NCBI RefSeq assembly: GCF_009765975.1
Contig: NZ_LMUJ01000024.1
Location: 68,179 to 132,178, forward strand
Length of the DNA stretch: 64,000 nucleotides
Reading direction: 5' to 3'
DNA from: Acidisphaera sp. S103
GTDB taxonomy: Bacteria > Pseudomonadota > Alphaproteobacteria > Acetobacterales > Acetobacteraceae
Below are positions 44,983-54,442 of the stretch, piece by piece. Made by a program: the position numbers and the translations under genes. A model generated the notes under the pieces. That model did not search any database. It saw only the letters and a program-made list of their open reading frames with translations, and was not told the DNA's origin. Position 1 is the stretch's first letter. Every line of letters starts with the position of its first letter.

Positions 44983-45873
44983 ATGCGTGTATTCGTCACC
45001 GGCGCGACCGGCTTTGTCGGCTCCGCCGTCGTTCAGGACCTCATCAGCGCGGGCCATCAGGTGCTCGGTCTTGCCCGCTCCGATGCCGCCGCCGGCTCTC
45101 TTATTGCTGCCGGCGCCCAGGTACATCGCGGTGACCTTGAGGATCTGGAAGGCCTGCGCAGTGCGGCGATCCTGTCGGATGGCGTGATCCACACCGCCTT
45201 CATCCACGATTTCACGAAGTTCGCGGCCAACTGTGCGATCGACCAGCGCGCCATCGAGGCGCTCGGCGGCGCCCTCGCCGGCTCCGGCCGTCCTTTGATC
45301 GTCACCTCCGGGACTGCGCTGCTGACGCCAGGCCGCCTCGCGACTGAGGACACCGTGCCCCCCCATTCCACCGTGTTTCCCCGCGTTTCGGAGCAAACCG
45401 CGTTTTCGATGGCAGCGCATGGCGTACGCGTGTCGGTGGTGCGCTTGCCGCCATCCGTCCATGGCGACGGCGACCACGGCTTCGTCCCGAGACTGATCGG
45501 CATCGCACGTGAGAAGGGCGTTTCCGCCTTTGTGAGCGACGGCCTCAACCGCTGGCCCGCAGTACACCGCCTCGATGCCGCCTCTCTCTACCGGCTGGTG
45601 CTTGAGAACGGGTCCATTGGCGCCCGGTATCACGCGATCGCCGACGCAGGCGTGCCATTCCGAGACATCGCCGGCGTGATCGGCCGTCGCCTGAACCTGC
45701 CGATCGTCAGCAAGACCCAGGAGGAGGCAACCGACCACTTCGGCTGGTTCGCGCAGTTCGCGGCGATCGACAGCCCGGCCTCCAGCCAGCGGACGCAGGA
45801 ACTGCTGGGATGGCAGTGGTCGCAGCCCGGGCTGATTCCCGATCTCGACCGGCCGCGCTATTTCGAAACCTGA
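44983..45873 (+). CDS. Extended short-chain dehydrogenase/NAD(P)-dependent epimerase-family protein
   Basis: A protein of 296 residues. The Rossmann motif is [38 protein letters not shown] and [15 protein letters not shown] follow, and [20 protein letters not shown] is the C-terminal region of the NmrA/epimerase-like group. The classical YxxxK is not obvious: the place holds [17 protein letters not shown]. Substrate unknown; expression is probably controlled by the divergent AraC regulator. Confidence 0.88.
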   Translation: MRVFVTGATGFVGSAVVQDLISAGHQVLGLARSDAAAGSLIAAGAQVHRGDLEDLEGLRSAAILSDGVIHTAFIHDFTKFAANCAIDQRAIEALGGALAGSGRPLIVTSGTALLTPGRLATEDTVPPHSTVFPRVSEQTAFSMAAHGVRVSVVRLPPSVHGDGDHGFVPRLIGIAREKGVSAFVSDGLNRWPAVHRLDAASLYRLVLENGSIGARYHAIADAGVPFRDIAGVIGRRLNLPIVSKTQEEATDHFGWFAQFAAIDSPASSQRTQELLGWQWSQPGLIPDLDRPRYFET

Positions 45874-45890
45874 AGCATCCCGCAAGAGGT

Positions 45891-45923
45891 CCGGCGGCCT
45901 GACCATGGGGGCCTGGCCGCCGG
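45891..45923. other. Hairpin downstream of the SDR gene, possible weak terminator
   Basis: CCGGCGGCC (45891-45899) pairs with GGCCGCCGG (45915-45923) around a 15-base loop. There is no run of T after it, so Rho-independent termination is uncertain. Confidence 0.35.
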
Positions 45924-46003
45924 CATTTGGTCTAATCGGCCAGCGCTTCAAACGCCGCCACGAATGATCTAGCCTGCGTCCGCCATCACGAAGGACGCAG
46001 ACG

Positions 46004-47365
46004 ATGAACGATCTTATGCCGGACAGCGAACTGCTGCTGGCAACCGACCAGCGCCATCTGATCCACCCGCTGCATTTCGCCAAGGATCACGCCACCGCCA
46101 AGGTCTTCGTGTCCGGTGAGGGTGCCATCCTGCGCACCGCCGATGGCCGCGAATACATCGATGCGCTGTCCTCGCTGTGGAACGTCAACATCGGGCACGG
46201 CCGCAAGGAACTCGCCACCGCCGCCGCGGCGCAGATGGAGAAACTGGCCTACGCATCCGCCTATGCCGGCTTCAGCAATGAACCGGCGATCAGGCTGGCC
46301 GAGAAGATCGTCAGCCTCGCCTACGACAACATGGCGGCGGTGTATTTCACCACCAGCGGTTCGGAATCCAACGAGAGCGCCTTCAAGTTCGCCCGCTATC
46401 ACTGGAAGCGGCTGGGCAAGCCGAACAAGGTGAAGGTCATCTCCCGCCGCTACGGCTATCACGGCGTCACCCTGGCATCGATGAGCGCCACCAGCCTGCC
46501 GAACTACCACAAGATGTTTGGCCCGACGGTGGCGGAGTTCCTGCAGGTCGCCCCGCCCTACCCGTATCGCTGGCCCGGCAACGGCGACGCCGGCATCGGC
46601 GCGGCGGACGCGGTGGAGGAAGCCATTCTGGCCGAGGGTGCCGACACCATTGCCGCCGTCATCGCCGAACCGGTGATGGGGTCGGGCGGCGTCATCGTGC
46701 CTCCCGCCACCTACTTCCCGCGCCTGCGGGAAATCTGCGACCGTCACAACGTGCTGCTGATCGCCGACGAGGTCATTACGGGCTTCGGCCGCACGGGCGA
46801 GTGGTTCGGCATGGGCCACTGGAACACCAAGCCCGACCTGATGTCGTTCGCCAAGGGCGTTACCTCCGGCTACCTGCCGCTGGGCGGGGTCATCATCTCC
46901 AAGCACATGCACCAGGTGCTGCTGGATGCGCCGGCAGACGAGAAGTTCATGCACGCAGCGACCTATTCCGGGCATCCGGTGTGCTGTGCCGTCGGCCTGG
47001 CCAACATCGACATCATGGAAAAGGAAGGCATGGTCGAACGCGCGCAAGTGCAGGGCGACCGCTTCCGCGCTGGGCTGGAGACGCTGGCGACGCTTCCGAA
47101 CGTCGGCGAGGTGCGCGGCATCGGCATGCTCGCCGCGATCGAGCTGGTCGAGGACAAGGGCAGCAAGGCGCCCGCCAAAGGCCTGGGCGCGCGAGTCGTC
47201 GCCGAAGCCGCGAACCGAGGCGTGATTCTGCGCTTGCGCGCGGCGGCAGACGGCCCACCCGCCAGTGGCGACACGCTGTGCTTCGCCCCGCCGCTGCCAA
47301 CGCCCGAAGCCACTCTGGACCGCATCGTCCAGATCGTAGGGGAGTCCATCCAAGCAGTAACCTAA
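46004..47365 (+). CDS. Class III aminotransferase (aspartate aminotransferase/omega-transaminase family)
   Basis: PLP enzyme of 453 residues. SGSESNESAFKFARYHWKRL is the cofactor phosphate-binding area, IAEPVMGSGGVIVPP and LLIADEVITGFGRTGEWFGM hold the PLP-contacting Asp, and MSFAKGVTSGYLPLG carries the Schiff-base Lys. The donor and acceptor cannot be fixed from sequence. The gamma-glutamyltransferase gene follows after 4 bases, suggesting linked use of glutamate or amines. Confidence 0.92.
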   Translation: MNDLMPDSELLLATDQRHLIHPLHFAKDHATAKVFVSGEGAILRTADGREYIDALSSLWNVNIGHGRKELATAAAAQMEKLAYASAYAGFSNEPAIRLAEKIVSLAYDNMAAVYFTTSGSESNESAFKFARYHWKRLGKPNKVKVISRRYGYHGVTLASMSATSLPNYHKMFGPTVAEFLQVAPPYPYRWPGNGDAGIGAADAVEEAILAEGADTIAAVIAEPVMGSGGVIVPPATYFPRLREICDRHNVLLIADEVITGFGRTGEWFGMGHWNTKPDLMSFAKGVTSGYLPLGGVIISKHMHQVLLDAPADEKFMHAATYSGHPVCCAVGLANIDIMEKEGMVERAQVQGDRFRAGLETLATLPNVGEVRGIGMLAAIELVEDKGSKAPAKGLGARVVAEAANRGVILRLRAAADGPPASGDTLCFAPPLPTPEATLDRIVQIVGESIQAVT

Positions 47366-47425
47366 AGTCATGGGATCAAAGGGGCCTTCGGCCCTTTTGC
47401 GGGTCCAGGGCAGCGCCCTGGCCTT
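47366..47425. repeat. Dispersed palindromic repeat overlapping the start of the ggt gene
   Basis: The block TGGGATCAAAGGGGCC, then TTCGGCCCTTTTGCGGGTCC, then AGGGCAGCGCCCTGGCC closely matches a second copy at 60531-60585. Each copy carries a GGGGCC/GGCCC-type hairpin and an AGGGC-AGCG-CCCT hairpin. Here it covers the first 18 codons of the gamma-glutamyltransferase frame. Confidence 0.75.
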
Positions 47426-49145
47426 GTCTTTGCTGCTGGTTATGCCGGCCGCCGCCGCGTCGTTACCACCGGTCGAATCCACCACCGGCCTGGTCGTCTC
47501 CGCCCAGCACCTAGCCGCCCAGGCCGGCGCGGACATCCTCCGCCAAGGCGGCAACGCGATCGACGCCGCCGTGGCGGTTGGCTATGCCGAGGCAGTGGTC
47601 AACCCTTGCTGCGGCAACATCGGCGGCGGCGGCTTCCTGATCGCCCATCTGTCCGACGGCCGCGACATCTTCCTGAATTTCCGGGAAACCGCCCCGGCCG
47701 CCGCCAAGCGCGACATGTATCTCGACCCCAACGGCAAGCCGATCCCGGGCGCCAGCCTGCACGGCTGGAAAGCCGTCGCCGTCCCGGGCACCGTGCTGGG
47801 CCTGGACACCGCGCTGACAAAATACGGTACAATGCCGCGCGCCACCGTCATGGCCGCTGCCATCCGCCTGGCACGTGACGGCTTCGTCCTGACCCAGGCC
47901 GACGCCGATATCCTGGACCGAGGCGCCAAGCTGCTCCGCGAGAACCCCGCCGCCGCTCGGGTGTTCCTGCGTCCGGACGGTTCACCCCTGCAACCCGGCG
48001 ACCGCCTGCGCCAACCGGACCTCGCCGCTACCTTGCAGGCAATCGCCGACCACGGTCCCGACGCGTTCTACAAGGGCGCCATTCCCCAGGCAGTCGAAGC
48101 CGCTGCCCACGCCGGCGGCGGGCTGATCACCGCCGCCGATTTCGCCAACTACCGGGTCACCGAATCGCCGCCACTGACCTGCGTCTATCGCGGCTACACC
48201 ATCGAATCCGCTCCGCCGCCCTCATCCGGCGGCACAGCGATTTGCGAGACCCTCAACGTCCTGGAGGGCTACGACCTGCGCGGCCTCGGCTTCCACGCCG
48301 CCGAAGCGGTCCACGTCATGACCGAGGCCTTCCGCCGAGCCTTCCTGGACCGCAACACCTGGCTCGGTGACCCGGCTTTCGTGCGCATCCCGCTGAACCG
48401 CCTGCTGTCCAAGGCCTACGCCGCGCAGCTACGCGGCACGATCGGCGAGCAGGCGACACCATCCGCCAGCCTGGCCCCCGCCATCCCCCCGCCCGGCGAA
48501 AAAAACGAGACGACGCATTTCTCCATCCTCGACAAAGCCGGCGGCGCCGCATCCGTCACCTACACCCTCAACGGCGGCTTCGGTTCGGGGGAGATCGCCG
48601 GCGACACCGGCTTCCTGCTGAACGACGAGATGGATGATTTCACCATCAAACCGGACGTCGCCAACCAGTTCGGGCTGGTGCAGGGTAAGGCCAACGCCAT
48701 CGCCCCCGGCAAGCGGCCACTGTCGTCGATGGCACCGACCATCGTGCTGAAAAACGGCGCGGTGGCGATGGTTCTCGGCTCCCCCGGCGGCCCCAGGATC
48801 ATCACCGCGATCGTCGAAACGATCCTGAACGTGATCGACTACGGGATGGATGCGCAGCAGGCGGTGGACGCCCCGCGCCTGCATCACCAATGGCTGCCAG
48901 ATGTGCTGTATGCCGAACCCTTCGCGCTATCGCCCGACACCAGGGATTTGTTGCAGCAGATGGGCTACGACATAGAGGAGCAGAAACCATCCGGCGCAGT
49001 GGCGCTGATCGCTTCCGGCGCCCTGGAGACCGTGCGGCCGTCGTCTCCCGGCATGGATGCCGTCGCGACCCACCGGCCGCGGCCGGATGCGTTCTATGGC
49101 GCTAACGATTCCCGCCGTCCGGCAGGCGTCGCCCTAGCACCATAG
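47370..49145 (+). CDS. ggt: Gamma-glutamyltransferase
   Basis: Periplasmic enzyme that cleaves gamma-glutamyl bonds such as those of glutathione. The protein has 591 residues, matching the family. The autoprocessing nucleophile is Thr381 in KNETTHFSILDKAG; NPCCGNIGGGGFLIAHLSDG, PPPSSGGTAICETLNVLEGY and LNDEMDDFTIKP are family blocks and LGSPGGPRIITAIVETILN is the small-subunit end. The signal peptide core (ALALSLLLVMPAAAAS) begins in a dispersed repeat. The ATG at 47370 has no clear ribosome site; TTG at 47397 is an alternative and ATG at 47442 would remove the hydrophobic core. Confidence 0.93.
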   Translation: MGSKGPSALLRVQGSALALSLLLVMPAAAASLPPVESTTGLVVSAQHLAAQAGADILRQGGNAIDAAVAVGYAEAVVNPCCGNIGGGGFLIAHLSDGRDIFLNFRETAPAAAKRDMYLDPNGKPIPGASLHGWKAVAVPGTVLGLDTALTKYGTMPRATVMAAAIRLARDGFVLTQADADILDRGAKLLRENPAAARVFLRPDGSPLQPGDRLRQPDLAATLQAIADHGPDAFYKGAIPQAVEAAAHAGGGLITAADFANYRVTESPPLTCVYRGYTIESAPPPSSGGTAICETLNVLEGYDLRGLGFHAAEAVHVMTEAFRRAFLDRNTWLGDPAFVRIPLNRLLSKAYAAQLRGTIGEQATPSASLAPAIPPPGEKNETTHFSILDKAGGAASVTYTLNGGFGSGEIAGDTGFLLNDEMDDFTIKPDVANQFGLVQGKANAIAPGKRPLSSMAPTIVLKNGAVAMVLGSPGGPRIITAIVETILNVIDYGMDAQQAVDAPRLHHQWLPDVLYAEPFALSPDTRDLLQQMGYDIEEQKPSGAVALIASGALETVRPSSPGMDAVATHRPRPDAFYGANDSRRPAGVALAP

Positions 49146-49217
49146 TCACGGACCATAATTTCCAGTTGGTTTCGTATTTTCCTGTTGTGTTCTCACGTCG
49201 CTTGCGGTAGAAGAAAA

Positions 49218-49232
49218 GAACATATTACGAAC
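49218..49232. promoter_or_regulatory. LexA-like box GAAC-N7-GAAC
   Basis: GAACATATTACGAAC matches the alphaproteobacterial SOS box (GAAC or GTTC direct repeat with 7-base spacing). It lies 33 bases before the ATG at 49265 in an AT-rich stretch. With this base composition about one chance match per 64 kb is expected, so position is the main support. Confidence 0.45.
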
Positions 49233-49264
49233 ATATTTTTAGCCAACCCTATTTGAGCGACCCC

Positions 49265-49909
49265 ATGTCCGATCCCGCATCGCAGCCTGACCTGACCGAG
49301 TGCCTGTTTTCGACGATCCTGGGCTTCACGCTGCCGTTCTATCTGGCCGGTGCGGGCGGGAATGTGGGCGCAGCCAATAAGGCCGTCGTGGAATTGGTCG
49401 CGGCTTATGGCGCCGTCACCGCGCCCGAACTCGACCTCGTCGGCCGCCTGGTCGGATTTAGCGCTGCCGCGATGGATAATCTGCGGCTGTCGATGCAAGC
49501 GGATCTGTCCGACGCAAAGGTGCTTCATTATCGCGGCAACGCCGTCGCTCTCGGCCGTTTGGCGGAACAGTGCCGCAAGGCGCTGGAGGCGATGCAGACC
49601 AAACGGGAGCAGGCCTCCGCGACCCGCCCGATGCCGCAACCCCGGCCCGCCCCGGTCGCGCCGCCAAAACCGCCCCTTCCCCCCCGCGAGATGCCGCCGG
49701 CGCAACCCCAGGCGTCGACGCCGATGGTCGAAGACGACCCCCAATTCACCTACGATATCGAAACAATGAAGCGTAACGCCCGCGCGATGATCGCCGACCT
49801 GCAAGCGAGGGGGCGAGCGCTAGGACCAGACTCGCCCGAAGCGTCGATTGCTTGGATGGAACTGGAACGCAACAAAAAGGACCACCCGACCGGCCGCGCG
49901 GTCGCCTAG
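49265..49909 (+). CDS. Protein of unknown function with Pro-rich linker
   Basis: A protein of 214 residues from the ATG at 49265 (a TTG at 49253 would add four). Residues about 1-115 are helical (LTECLFSTILGFTLPFYLAG, NKAVVELVAAYGAVTAPELD, NLRLSMQADLSDAKVLHYRG). A Pro/Ala-rich linker follows (PMPQPRPAPVAPPKPPLPPR) and the C terminus is again helical. No known domain or membrane anchor was recognised. A LexA-like box lies just upstream, so damage control is possible. Confidence 0.75.
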   Translation: MSDPASQPDLTECLFSTILGFTLPFYLAGAGGNVGAANKAVVELVAAYGAVTAPELDLVGRLVGFSAAAMDNLRLSMQADLSDAKVLHYRGNAVALGRLAEQCRKALEAMQTKREQASATRPMPQPRPAPVAPPKPPLPPREMPPAQPQASTPMVEDDPQFTYDIETMKRNARAMIADLQARGRALGPDSPEASIAWMELERNKKDHPTGRAVA

Positions 49910-50109
49910 AGACAAAGACTTTCAAGTGACGGACAGACGTCGCACCGGACCATGACGAACCATAGGTCCGCCGCAACCAGCATTGCCGTCACATCCAATA
50001 TTTTTTCCGCGAACTGATCCTCGGTCCAATACCGATGGCCCCGGACCGCGACGGACACGCGCCATTCCATCACGACCAAAAGAATTTCCAAGGTAGTACA
50101 TTCAGCCAT
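49906..50109 (-). CDS. Possible small protein divergent from the glycosyltransferase-like gene
   Basis: A frame of 67 codons from the ATG at 50109 (MAECTTLEILLVVMEWRVSV, then AVRGHRYWTEDQFAEKILDV). The composition looks protein-like and the stretch is otherwise unassigned. Its ATG overlaps the ATG of the plus-strand gene within one CATG. No clear ribosome site and no recognised family, so it may be chance. Confidence 0.3.
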   Translation of the reverse strand: MAECTTLEILLVVMEWRVSVAVRGHRYWTEDQFAEKILDVTAMLVAADLWFVMVRCDVCPSLESLCL

Positions 50110-51058
50110 GTCCACTCTGCCCATCCGGCCGGTTGACGCGCCGCTTTACGTCGTCACGCCCATCGTCAACCCATCCCGTTACCGCTCCCGCTACACGCTC
50201 TACCGCAACTTCGAGAAACACATCACCGATGCCGGCGCGATCCTCTACACCGTGGAAGCCGCCTACGGCGACCGCGGCTTCGAGATCACCGATGCCGGCA
50301 ATCCCAGGCACATCCGCCTCCGCACCAATCACGAACTCTGGCACAAGGAAAACCTGATCTCGATCGGCGTGTCCCGCCTGCCGGCCGATTGGCGCTACGT
50401 CGCCTGGATCGATGCCGACGTCCAATTCGCCCGCCCCGACATCGTCGCTGAAACCATCCAGCAGCTTCAGCACTTCAGCGTCGTGCAGATGTTCGCCCAC
50501 GCCACCGACCTCGGTCCCCGGTATGAACCGCTGCGGTCCTTCCAGGGCTTCGTCGCGCAATGGATGCGGCAGACCAGCCAGGCGCCCGGAGCGACGGCGC
50601 AATACGGTGTCTGGCATCCCGGCTATGCCTGGGCCTGCCGGCGCGACGCATGGGACCACCTCGGCGGCCTGATCGATTTCGCCATCGTCGGGTCCGCCGA
50701 CCGCTACATGGCCTGCGGCCTGATCGGCGAAATGGCGCGAAGCCTCAGCACCGATCTCGTCCGCGGCTGTTCGGCGTACGCCGAATGGTGCTTCGAATGG
50801 CAAACCCGCGCTGAACTCTACATCAAACGCAACATCGGCTTCGTCGACGGCCTGCTGCTGCACCATTTCCACGGCACCAAGAAGAACCGCGGCTACTTCA
50901 ACCGTTCGTCACTGCTGTGGAAGAACCACTTCGATCCGGCGAAGGACATCAAGCGCGACTGGCAGGGCCTGTGGCAACTGACCGACCGGAAGATCGCCCT
51001 GCGCGACCAGCTCCGCGCCTACTTCCGCTCCCGGAATGAGGACGGCACCGAGGTATAA
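50108..51058 (+). CDS. Glycosyltransferase-like protein (GT-A type)
   Basis: A protein of 316 residues. The start reads DAPLYVVTPIVNPSRYRSRY; the pattern ADWRYVAWIDADVQFARPDI includes a DAD triplet like the metal-binding DxD of GT-A glycosyltransferases. VWHPGYAWACRRDAWDHLGG and LIDFAIVGSADRYMACGLIG resemble acceptor-side regions of such enzymes, and LLLHHFHGTKKNRGYFNR is conserved-looking near the end. No membrane segment. Not linked to other glycan genes; donor and acceptor unknown. Confidence 0.7.
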   Translation: MSTLPIRPVDAPLYVVTPIVNPSRYRSRYTLYRNFEKHITDAGAILYTVEAAYGDRGFEITDAGNPRHIRLRTNHELWHKENLISIGVSRLPADWRYVAWIDADVQFARPDIVAETIQQLQHFSVVQMFAHATDLGPRYEPLRSFQGFVAQWMRQTSQAPGATAQYGVWHPGYAWACRRDAWDHLGGLIDFAIVGSADRYMACGLIGEMARSLSTDLVRGCSAYAEWCFEWQTRAELYIKRNIGFVDGLLLHHFHGTKKNRGYFNRSSLLWKNHFDPAKDIKRDWQGLWQLTDRKIALRDQLRAYFRSRNEDGTEV

Positions 51059-51089
51059 TACCAGTCGCCGTTAAGGCTGACTCTTGATT

Positions 51090-51127
51090 CGTCATGGCCC
51101 GGCGGCAACTGACGCCGGGCCATGACG
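51090..51127. terminator. Perfect 15-bp hairpin between convergent genes
   Basis: CGTCATGGCCCGGCG (51090-51104) and CGCCGGGCCATGACG (51113-51127) are exact inverted copies around an 8-base loop. It lies between the glycosyltransferase-like gene and the convergent chemoreceptor gene. It also belongs in form to the dispersed CGTCATG repeats, and may end transcripts from both sides; no T-run is present. Confidence 0.6.
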
Positions 51128-51171
51128 AGGCTGATGCGTCAACGTCAACGGCCGTTGGTAAAATCCCCAAC

Positions 51172-52869
51172 TCACGCCGCCCGCACCGTCCCCAGGAACC
51201 CATCCACCTCCCGCCGCAACACCGTCGCCTGATGGCCCAACAGGTCGGCGGCGGTCAGCACCGCGGCCGCCGCGGCGCCATTCTCGCCCAAACCGTTCGA
51301 CATCCGCCGCAAATGGCCCGCCACCTGCTCCGTGCGGGCGGCAGCCTGCTGGATATTGCCCGACACCTCCAGGATCGCCGAACTCTGCTGATCCACCGTC
51401 GAGGAGATCGCCGCGGCGATTTCCTCCACCCCATGAACCGTCTGCGAGATCCCCTGGATCGCCGCCAGGGCAGAACTGGACTCGGCCTGGATCGAGGCAA
51501 TCTGTGCCCGAATGTCGTCCGTCGCCTTCGCCGTCTGGTTGGCCAGGCTTTTGACCTCGCCTGCCACCACGGCGAAGCCCTTGCCGGCATCCCCGGCACG
51601 CGCCGCCTCAATCGTGGCATTCAATGCCAGCAGATTGGTCTGCGCGGCGATGTCCTGGATCAGCTTCACAACATCGCCCACCTTTTGCGCCGCCGCGGCG
51701 AGCCCGGCGACCTTGTCGTTGGTCCGGCGCCCCTCCTCCGCGGCGTCGCGCGAAATCGTCGCCGCGCGCGACACCTGGCGGCTGATCTCCGACCCGGTCG
51801 CGGCCATTTCCTCGATCGCCGCGGCGACGCCCTGCACGTTCAAAGTCGCCTGCTCCGCCTCGATCAACGCCGAACCGGATTGCTCGACCGCCGCACCCGC
51901 GGTCCCGCTGACTTTCCGGGCGGCCGCTCCCATTTCCCCGCCGGCCGTCGCCACCGCCTCCACGACGCCCCGCACTTCCTTGTCGAACCGGTCGGCGAGG
52001 CTTGTCAGCGACTGGCGCCGCTCCTCCACCCCACGCTGGCGTTCGGCCTGCTGCTCCTGCTGCAGCACGATCATCCGGCCGGCATTGTCCTTGAACACAC
52101 CCACCGCCTGCGCCATGGCACCCAGTTCGTCCGTCCGCTCGATCCCCGGGATGGCGACCGTCAGATCGCCGCTGGCCAGGCGCTTCATGGTGTCGCGCAG
52201 ACCGCCCAGCATCATGCCGATATCCCGGTTGACCAGCCAGCCGATGCCCAACGTCAGCAGCAGGGTCAGGCCCCCGATCAGGCTCAGCCGCAGCAGCGCC
52301 GAGTCGAACGTGGCATCCAGGTCGTCGACATAGGCACCCGACAGGAAAACCGCATGCCATGGCCGGAACGCGGCCACATAGGCGATCTTCGGTTGCCGTT
52401 GCGTCTCCCCAGGCTTGGGGAAGGTGTAGGAGACTGTGCCATCATCGCTGTTGCGCAGCGCCGCGTCGTATAGCGTGCTGAGCGGGTGGCCGTCGGCATC
52501 GGCGGCGGTGGTCGGCTTGCCCTCCCGCTCCGGGTCGACGGGCTGGATCATGACCGTGCCGTCGTCCGAGGAAATGGTGATATAGCCCGTGCCGCCGTCG
52601 TAACGCATATGATGGACGGTTTCACGCAGTTGGGCGAACGCCTGCTCGTGCGTCAACGTATGGGCGACGACCTGCGCGTCCAGTGCTCGGGCGACCCCCA
52701 GGGCGGATTGCGTCACGGCGCGCAACTTGTCCACCCGATCCGCTATCATGCGGTCGTGCAGCATACCGGCGGCAAAGCCAATCGAGACAACGACGGCAAA
52801 AACGGAAAGACCGAGCAGGACGATCAGTTTGGTACGAAGCTTGAGGCGGCTGAACATGGTCTTGGACAT
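51172..52869 (-). CDS. Methyl-accepting chemotaxis protein with single Cache domain
   Basis: Chemoreceptor of 565 residues from the ATG at 52869 ([20 protein letters not shown]). Membrane segments flank a periplasmic sCache-like domain ([40 protein letters not shown]). HAMP follows [20 protein letters not shown], and the signalling tip is [20 protein letters not shown], then [20 protein letters not shown]. No che genes are nearby, so it must use pathway proteins encoded elsewhere. Met at 52857 is an alternative start. Confidence 0.93.
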   Translation of the reverse strand: MSKTMFSRLKLRTKLIVLLGLSVFAVVVSIGFAAGMLHDRMIADRVDKLRAVTQSALGVARALDAQVVAHTLTHEQAFAQLRETVHHMRYDGGTGYITISSDDGTVMIQPVDPEREGKPTTAADADGHPLSTLYDAALRNSDDGTVSYTFPKPGETQRQPKIAYVAAFRPWHAVFLSGAYVDDLDATFDSALLRLSLIGGLTLLLTLGIGWLVNRDIGMMLGGLRDTMKRLASGDLTVAIPGIERTDELGAMAQAVGVFKDNAGRMIVLQQEQQAERQRGVEERRQSLTSLADRFDKEVRGVVEAVATAGGEMGAAARKVSGTAGAAVEQSGSALIEAEQATLNVQGVAAAIEEMAATGSEISRQVSRAATISRDAAEEGRRTNDKVAGLAAAAQKVGDVVKLIQDIAAQTNLLALNATIEAARAGDAGKGFAVVAGEVKSLANQTAKATDDIRAQIASIQAESSSALAAIQGISQTVHGVEEIAAAISSTVDQQSSAILEVSGNIQQAAARTEQVAGHLRRMSNGLGENGAAAAAVLTAADLLGHQATVLRREVDGFLGTVRAA

Positions 52870-53014
52870 CCGATCAGGGGAACCCGGCGAAACGGGCTGG
52901 AACACCAATGATCGGCGACAGGAATGAAGAAACCATTAATGCGTCCGCGATCGGATCGCCCGTCACGAAAAAATTTGCGCCCTCACATCGCGAAAAGGTG
53001 CCCTTTTTGGAAGT

Positions 53015-54223
53015 CTACTCCGCCGGCAGCGCCACCGCTTCCTCGGCCCGAGCGGATACGCGGGCGGACCCGGCGCAGAACAGGCTGAGCAGCAGGATCA
53101 CCGCGACCAGCACCAACACCAATTCGGGATGTCCCCGGTCGATCAGCATACCGAACGGCACTGGCGTGACCGCGCTGCCCAGCGGCAAGCCGGCGCTGAC
53201 GAACCCGAACACCTTGCCGATCTGCCCCGGTGGCGCGGCATCCTTCACCATCACGTCGCGCGGGGTGCGGCTGGCACCCAGCGCCAGGCCGGACAGGAAG
53301 GTCATGCCGACGATCACCATCACCGGCACGTTCAGCCAGTTCACCCCCAGGATCAGCAGCGCCGACAAAATGGTCAGTCCGGTCACGAACGGCAGCACGT
53401 GCCGCTTGAACGTGTCGGCAAACCAGCCGCCCACAAGCACGCCACTGGTCGATCCCAGCATATAGGCGGTCAACGCCGTCGCCGCGACCGCCAGGCCGAT
53501 CCCCTTCAGGTTATGCAGCACCGTTACCAGCCAGGACTGGACGCCGCCGCCGGCCATCGCGCCCAGCATGAAGAACATGAAGAACAAGATCATGGTGCGG
53601 CTGGTCAGCAGGTCGCGCGCCGACATGCGGACCGCGTCGTGCGCCACCTCCTTCACCTGGTCGCTCAGGATGCGGCTTTGCAGCACGATCGACAGCACCA
53701 CCGGCACGCCCAGCAGCCCGACGGTCAGTAGCGTGCCGCGCCAACCCATCGCCAGCATCAGGAACGCCGCCACCGGTGGCCCGGCCGAGAACCCCAGATT
53801 GCCGCTGAACGTGTGCAGCGCGAACGACCGCCCCATCCGGTCCTTGTCCACCGATCCGGACAGGATCGCGTAATCAGAGGGATGGATGACGGAATTGCCC
53901 ACGCCGGACAGCGTCGCCAGCACCAGAATTTGCCAGAACTGGGTCGCCAGCCCCATCGCCGCGATCGACAGCGACATCAGCAGCGCCCCGCCGATCAGGA
54001 ACGGCCGGGCACCATACTTGTCCACCAGGAATCCCACCGGAGTCTGCAATATCGCCGTCGTCCCGGACATCAGCATGATGGTCATGCCGAGTTCGGCGAA
54101 GCTGACATGGAACGCATGCTGCCAGACCAAAAACATCGGCGGCAGGCACAGCACATAGAAGTGGGAAAGGAAGTGTCCGTTGCCGATCAGAATGTTGACG
54201 CGAGTGGAGCGGCTGAGTGTCAT
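53015..54223 (-). CDS. Major facilitator superfamily transporter (Fsr-like)
   Basis: Carrier of 402 residues with about 12 hydrophobic segments. GNGHFLSHFYVLCLPPMFLV and ILQTPVGFLVDKYGARPFLI (motif GFLVDKYGAR) are typical, and MTIMLMSGTTAILQTPVGFL recalls the fosmidomycin-resistance-type group. The substrate is unknown. It is divergent from atpH with about 220 bases between them. Confidence 0.87.
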   Translation of the reverse strand: MTLSRSTRVNILIGNGHFLSHFYVLCLPPMFLVWQHAFHVSFAELGMTIMLMSGTTAILQTPVGFLVDKYGARPFLIGGALLMSLSIAAMGLATQFWQILVLATLSGVGNSVIHPSDYAILSGSVDKDRMGRSFALHTFSGNLGFSAGPPVAAFLMLAMGWRGTLLTVGLLGVPVVLSIVLQSRILSDQVKEVAHDAVRMSARDLLTSRTMILFFMFFMLGAMAGGGVQSWLVTVLHNLKGIGLAVAATALTAYMLGSTSGVLVGGWFADTFKRHVLPFVTGLTILSALLILGVNWLNVPVMVIVGMTFLSGLALGASRTPRDVMVKDAAPPGQIGKVFGFVSAGLPLGSAVTPVPFGMLIDRGHPELVLVLVAVILLLSLFCAGSARVSARAEEAVALPAE

Positions 54224-54442
54224 GCGGACGATCCAGATGAACGTCCTGTAAGATTGACGGCGCCGCCATGGTGCGTCAAGAACCGCGGGCTACCGGCCGC
54301 TCGGCCGCTGGCGAATGGAGAAAAGGTCATAAAGCTGGGGTGTGCATGTTGCGTGCCCCTATACCCCATGCTAGACGCCCGGCGCCGGTTTGGCCGGCCG
54401 GTCCCCCTACTCGCCCGCGCCCCGTCAGGGCTGGGCCAACAT
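54224..54442. other. Divergent promoter region before the ATP synthase operon
   Basis: A 219-base gap that must carry the atpHAGDC promoter and the MFS promoter. No clear -35/-10 pair or palindrome was picked out by eye. Confidence 0.4.
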
